DNA from: JAKVCB01 sp963578605
GTDB taxonomy: Bacteria > Planctomycetota > Planctomycetia > Pirellulales > Lacipirellulaceae
Reading direction: 5' to 3'
Length of the DNA: 7,665 nt
Assembly: GCA_963578605.1 (NCBI GenBank)
Contig: CAUZEA010000185.1
Location: 1 to 7,665 of the forward strand
Under the pieces are notes generated by a model. The model did not search any database. It was not told where the DNA came from and was given only the letters and a program-made list of their open reading frames with translations. Below, one piece after another: positions 6,301-7,665 of this stretch; position 1 is the stretch's first letter, and every line of letters begins with the position of its first letter. Made by a program: the position numbers and the translations under genes.

Positions 6301-6332
6301 CATGGTGATCTCCTGATGAGATCTTCACCATG
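6301..6332. terminator. Hairpin between convergent tsaB and hemL
   Basis: CATGGT (6301-6306) and GATCTC (6307-6312) pair with GAGATC (6318-6323) and ACCATG (6327-6332), leaving a 5-base loop and a 3-base bulge (6324-6326). It lies in the 119-base gap, 66 bases after the tsaB stop and 21 bases after the hemL stop. Position suggests a bidirectional transcription end, but no T-tract follows on either side, so it is not a classical intrinsic terminator. Confidence 0.4.
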
Positions 6333-6353
6333 GCCAACGTGCACGGTGGATAC

Positions 6354-7665
6354 CTACTCCTGGTGTTTCAACCCGGCAAGTACGACTTCGGCAGCGGCTA
6401 CGGTCTGATCGATATCGTCTTCCGTGTGCGCGGCAGAAATGAACATCGCTTCGTACTGACTGCAGGGAAGATAGCTGCCGTGATTCAGCAGCCCCCAAAA
6501 GTAACGTGCGAACCGGTCGGTGTGGCACCGGCTGGCCGTCTCCCAATTCGTAACTGGTTCCTCACTGAAGAAAAATGTGATCATGCTGCCGATACGGGCA
6601 ATCCAGTGGGGAACCGCCGCCCGACTAGCTGCCTGGCCGAGCCCTTTTTCCAGGCGTGCAGCGAGCGACTCGAGGTATTCGTAGGGAGGCTGGTCGCGGA
6701 GCGCCCGCAAGGTGGCAATCCCGGCTGCCGTCGCCAGCGGATTTCCGCTCAACGTCCCAGCCTGAAACACCTCGCCGGCAGGAAGCACATGGTTCATCAC
6801 CTCGGCCCGCCCACCATAGGCCCCAACGGGTAACCCTCCCCCGACGATTTTACCGAGTGTGGTGATGTCGGGATCGATCCCCAGTCGTTGTTGCGCGCCG
6901 CCGGGGGCAACGCGAAAGCCAGTCATCACCTCATCACAAATCAACAGTGCCCCGGTACCCCGGGTTTCCTGGCGAAGTGCTCTCAAAAACTCTGGCGTCG
7001 GAAGGACGACCCCCATATTTCCCGCCACCGGCTCAAAGATCACGGCGGCGATTTGATCACCATGTTGGAGAAAAGCCTGCTGCAACCCTTCCGGATCATT
7101 GTACTGCAACACGAGCGTGTCCTGGCTGGTTCCGACAGTAACGCCGGGCGAGTTGGGAACTGCCAGTGTCGCGGCAGAACTGCCAGCCGCGACCAACAAA
7201 CTATCGACATGCCCATGGTAATTCCCTGCAAACTTGACAATCAGATCGCGCCCCGTCGCACCACGCGCAAGTCGAATCGCACTCATCGTGGCTTCGGTCC
7301 CGGAATTCACAAGGCGCACTTTTTCGATGCTGGGGACGACCGCGGTGATCAATTCGGCCAGTTCATTTTCGGCCTCGGTGGGTGCGCCAAAGCTCGTACC
7401 GCGCGCGATAGCTTCGTTGAGTTTCGCCACGACGGGCGGGAACGCATGCCCCAGAATCATCGGGCCCCAGGAACAGACATAATCAATGTAGCAATTCCCG
7501 TCGACATCCCAGAGATGAGCGCCTGCGGCCCGCTCAATGAAGATCGGCTCTCCTCCGACCGCGCCAAATGCGCGGGCAGGGCTGTTCACGCCCCCTGGAA
7601 TGAGTTCTTTGGCTCTGCTAAATAGAGTTTCGCTACCCCCGCAGCCACCGGTCAGGTGCGCAAAT
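6354..7665 (-). CDS. hemL: Glutamate-1-semialdehyde 2,1-aminomutase, start off the window
   Basis: HemL is the PLP-dependent enzyme that turns glutamate-1-semialdehyde into 5-aminolevulinate, the second committed step of the C5 route to tetrapyrroles; it is a cytoplasmic homodimer. At least 436 residues are visible. Counting from the GTG at 7589 the hallmarks are NSPARAFGAVGG (2-13), DYVCSWGPMILGH (36-48), GTSFGAPTE (64-72), NSGTEATMSAIRLARG (95-110), YHGH (124-127), EPVAGNMG (186-193), CDEVMTGFR (218-226), LGKIVGGGLPVGAYGG (245-260; Lys247 is the Schiff-base lysine) and GTLSGNP (278-284). The GTG is not the true start: the frame stays open for 25 more codons to the window edge and encodes SETLFSRAKELIPGG, the normal family N-terminus. 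No in-frame ATG, GTG or TTG occurs in that stretch, so the start lies beyond 7665 (or is a rare CTG at 7655). The gene converges on tsaB. Confidence 0.97.
   Translation of the reverse strand, partial: FAHLTGGCGGSETLFSRAKELIPGGVNSPARAFGAVGGEPIFIERAAGAHLWDVDGNCYIDYVCSWGPMILGHAFPPVVAKLNEAIARGTSFGAPTEAENELAELITAVVPSIEKVRLVNSGTEATMSAIRLARGATGRDLIVKFAGNYHGHVDSLLVAAGSSAATLAVPNSPGVTVGTSQDTLVLQYNDPEGLQQAFLQHGDQIAAVIFEPVAGNMGVVLPTPEFLRALRQETRGTGALLICDEVMTGFRVAPGGAQQRLGIDPDITTLGKIVGGGLPVGAYGGRAEVMNHVLPAGEVFQAGTLSGNPLATAAGIATLRALRDQPPYEYLESLAARLEKGLGQAASRAAVPHWIARIGSMITFFFSEEPVTNWETASRCHTDRFARYFWGLLNHGSYLPCSQYEAMFISAAHTEDDIDQTVAAAEVVLAGLKHQE

Noticed and set aside
6888..7625. 245-codon open frame on the plus strand opposite hemL
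   Set aside because: It is antisense to the strongly conserved hemL coding sequence and its composition has no protein-like motif.

Overview
The window looks like an ordinary chromosomal segment of a planctomycete, probably of the Pirellulales type. This rests on moderate-to-high GC, the style of the proteins (a secreted M28-type peptidase N-terminus carrying the LADDxYEGRxAGSRGGRAA signature, and a very long YidC with a PDZ domain inside its periplasmic part) and mixed GTG/TTG/ATG starts. The lineage is inferred from remembered family features, not from a database search. Six genes are supported, all of housekeeping or conserved types; two of them run off the window. I see no tRNA or rRNA gene, CRISPR array, insertion sequence, attachment site or phage gene.

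Layout, left to right. Positions 1-231 (minus) hold the N-terminal 77 codons of a secreted M28-family peptidase. A 176-base gap follows, with a possible promoter for the peptidase and a hairpin just after the next gene. Positions 408-1814 (minus) are mnmE and 1844-4291 (minus) are yidC, separated by 29 bases and almost certainly co-transcribed. A 188-base gap holds the yidC ribosome binding site. Positions 4480-5235 (minus) encode a calcineurin-like metallophosphoesterase with a TTG start. A 306-base divergent intergenic region comes next, then tsaB on the plus strand at 5542-6234. A hairpin lies between tsaB and the convergent hemL, which occupies 6354 to the right edge on the minus strand and lacks its extreme N-terminus.

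How the genes fit together. The yidC-mnmE pair is the conserved remnant of the bacterial rnpA-yidC-mnmE neighbourhood, but a phosphoesterase gene sits where rnpA would be expected. YidC inserts and folds inner-membrane proteins. MnmE (with MnmG) modifies U34 of certain tRNAs, and TsaB (with TsaD and TsaE) supports t6A37 formation, so two genes serve the tRNA anticodon loop. HemL makes 5-aminolevulinate for tetrapyrroles.

The most notable points are the PDZ domain embedded in YidC, behind a proline/alanine linker that contains a 15-bp triplicated repeat, and a divergent MnmE GTPase domain (extra residues before GTTRD, an unusual switch II, and TKAD in place of NKxD). I did not find a convincing undescribed multi-gene system here.
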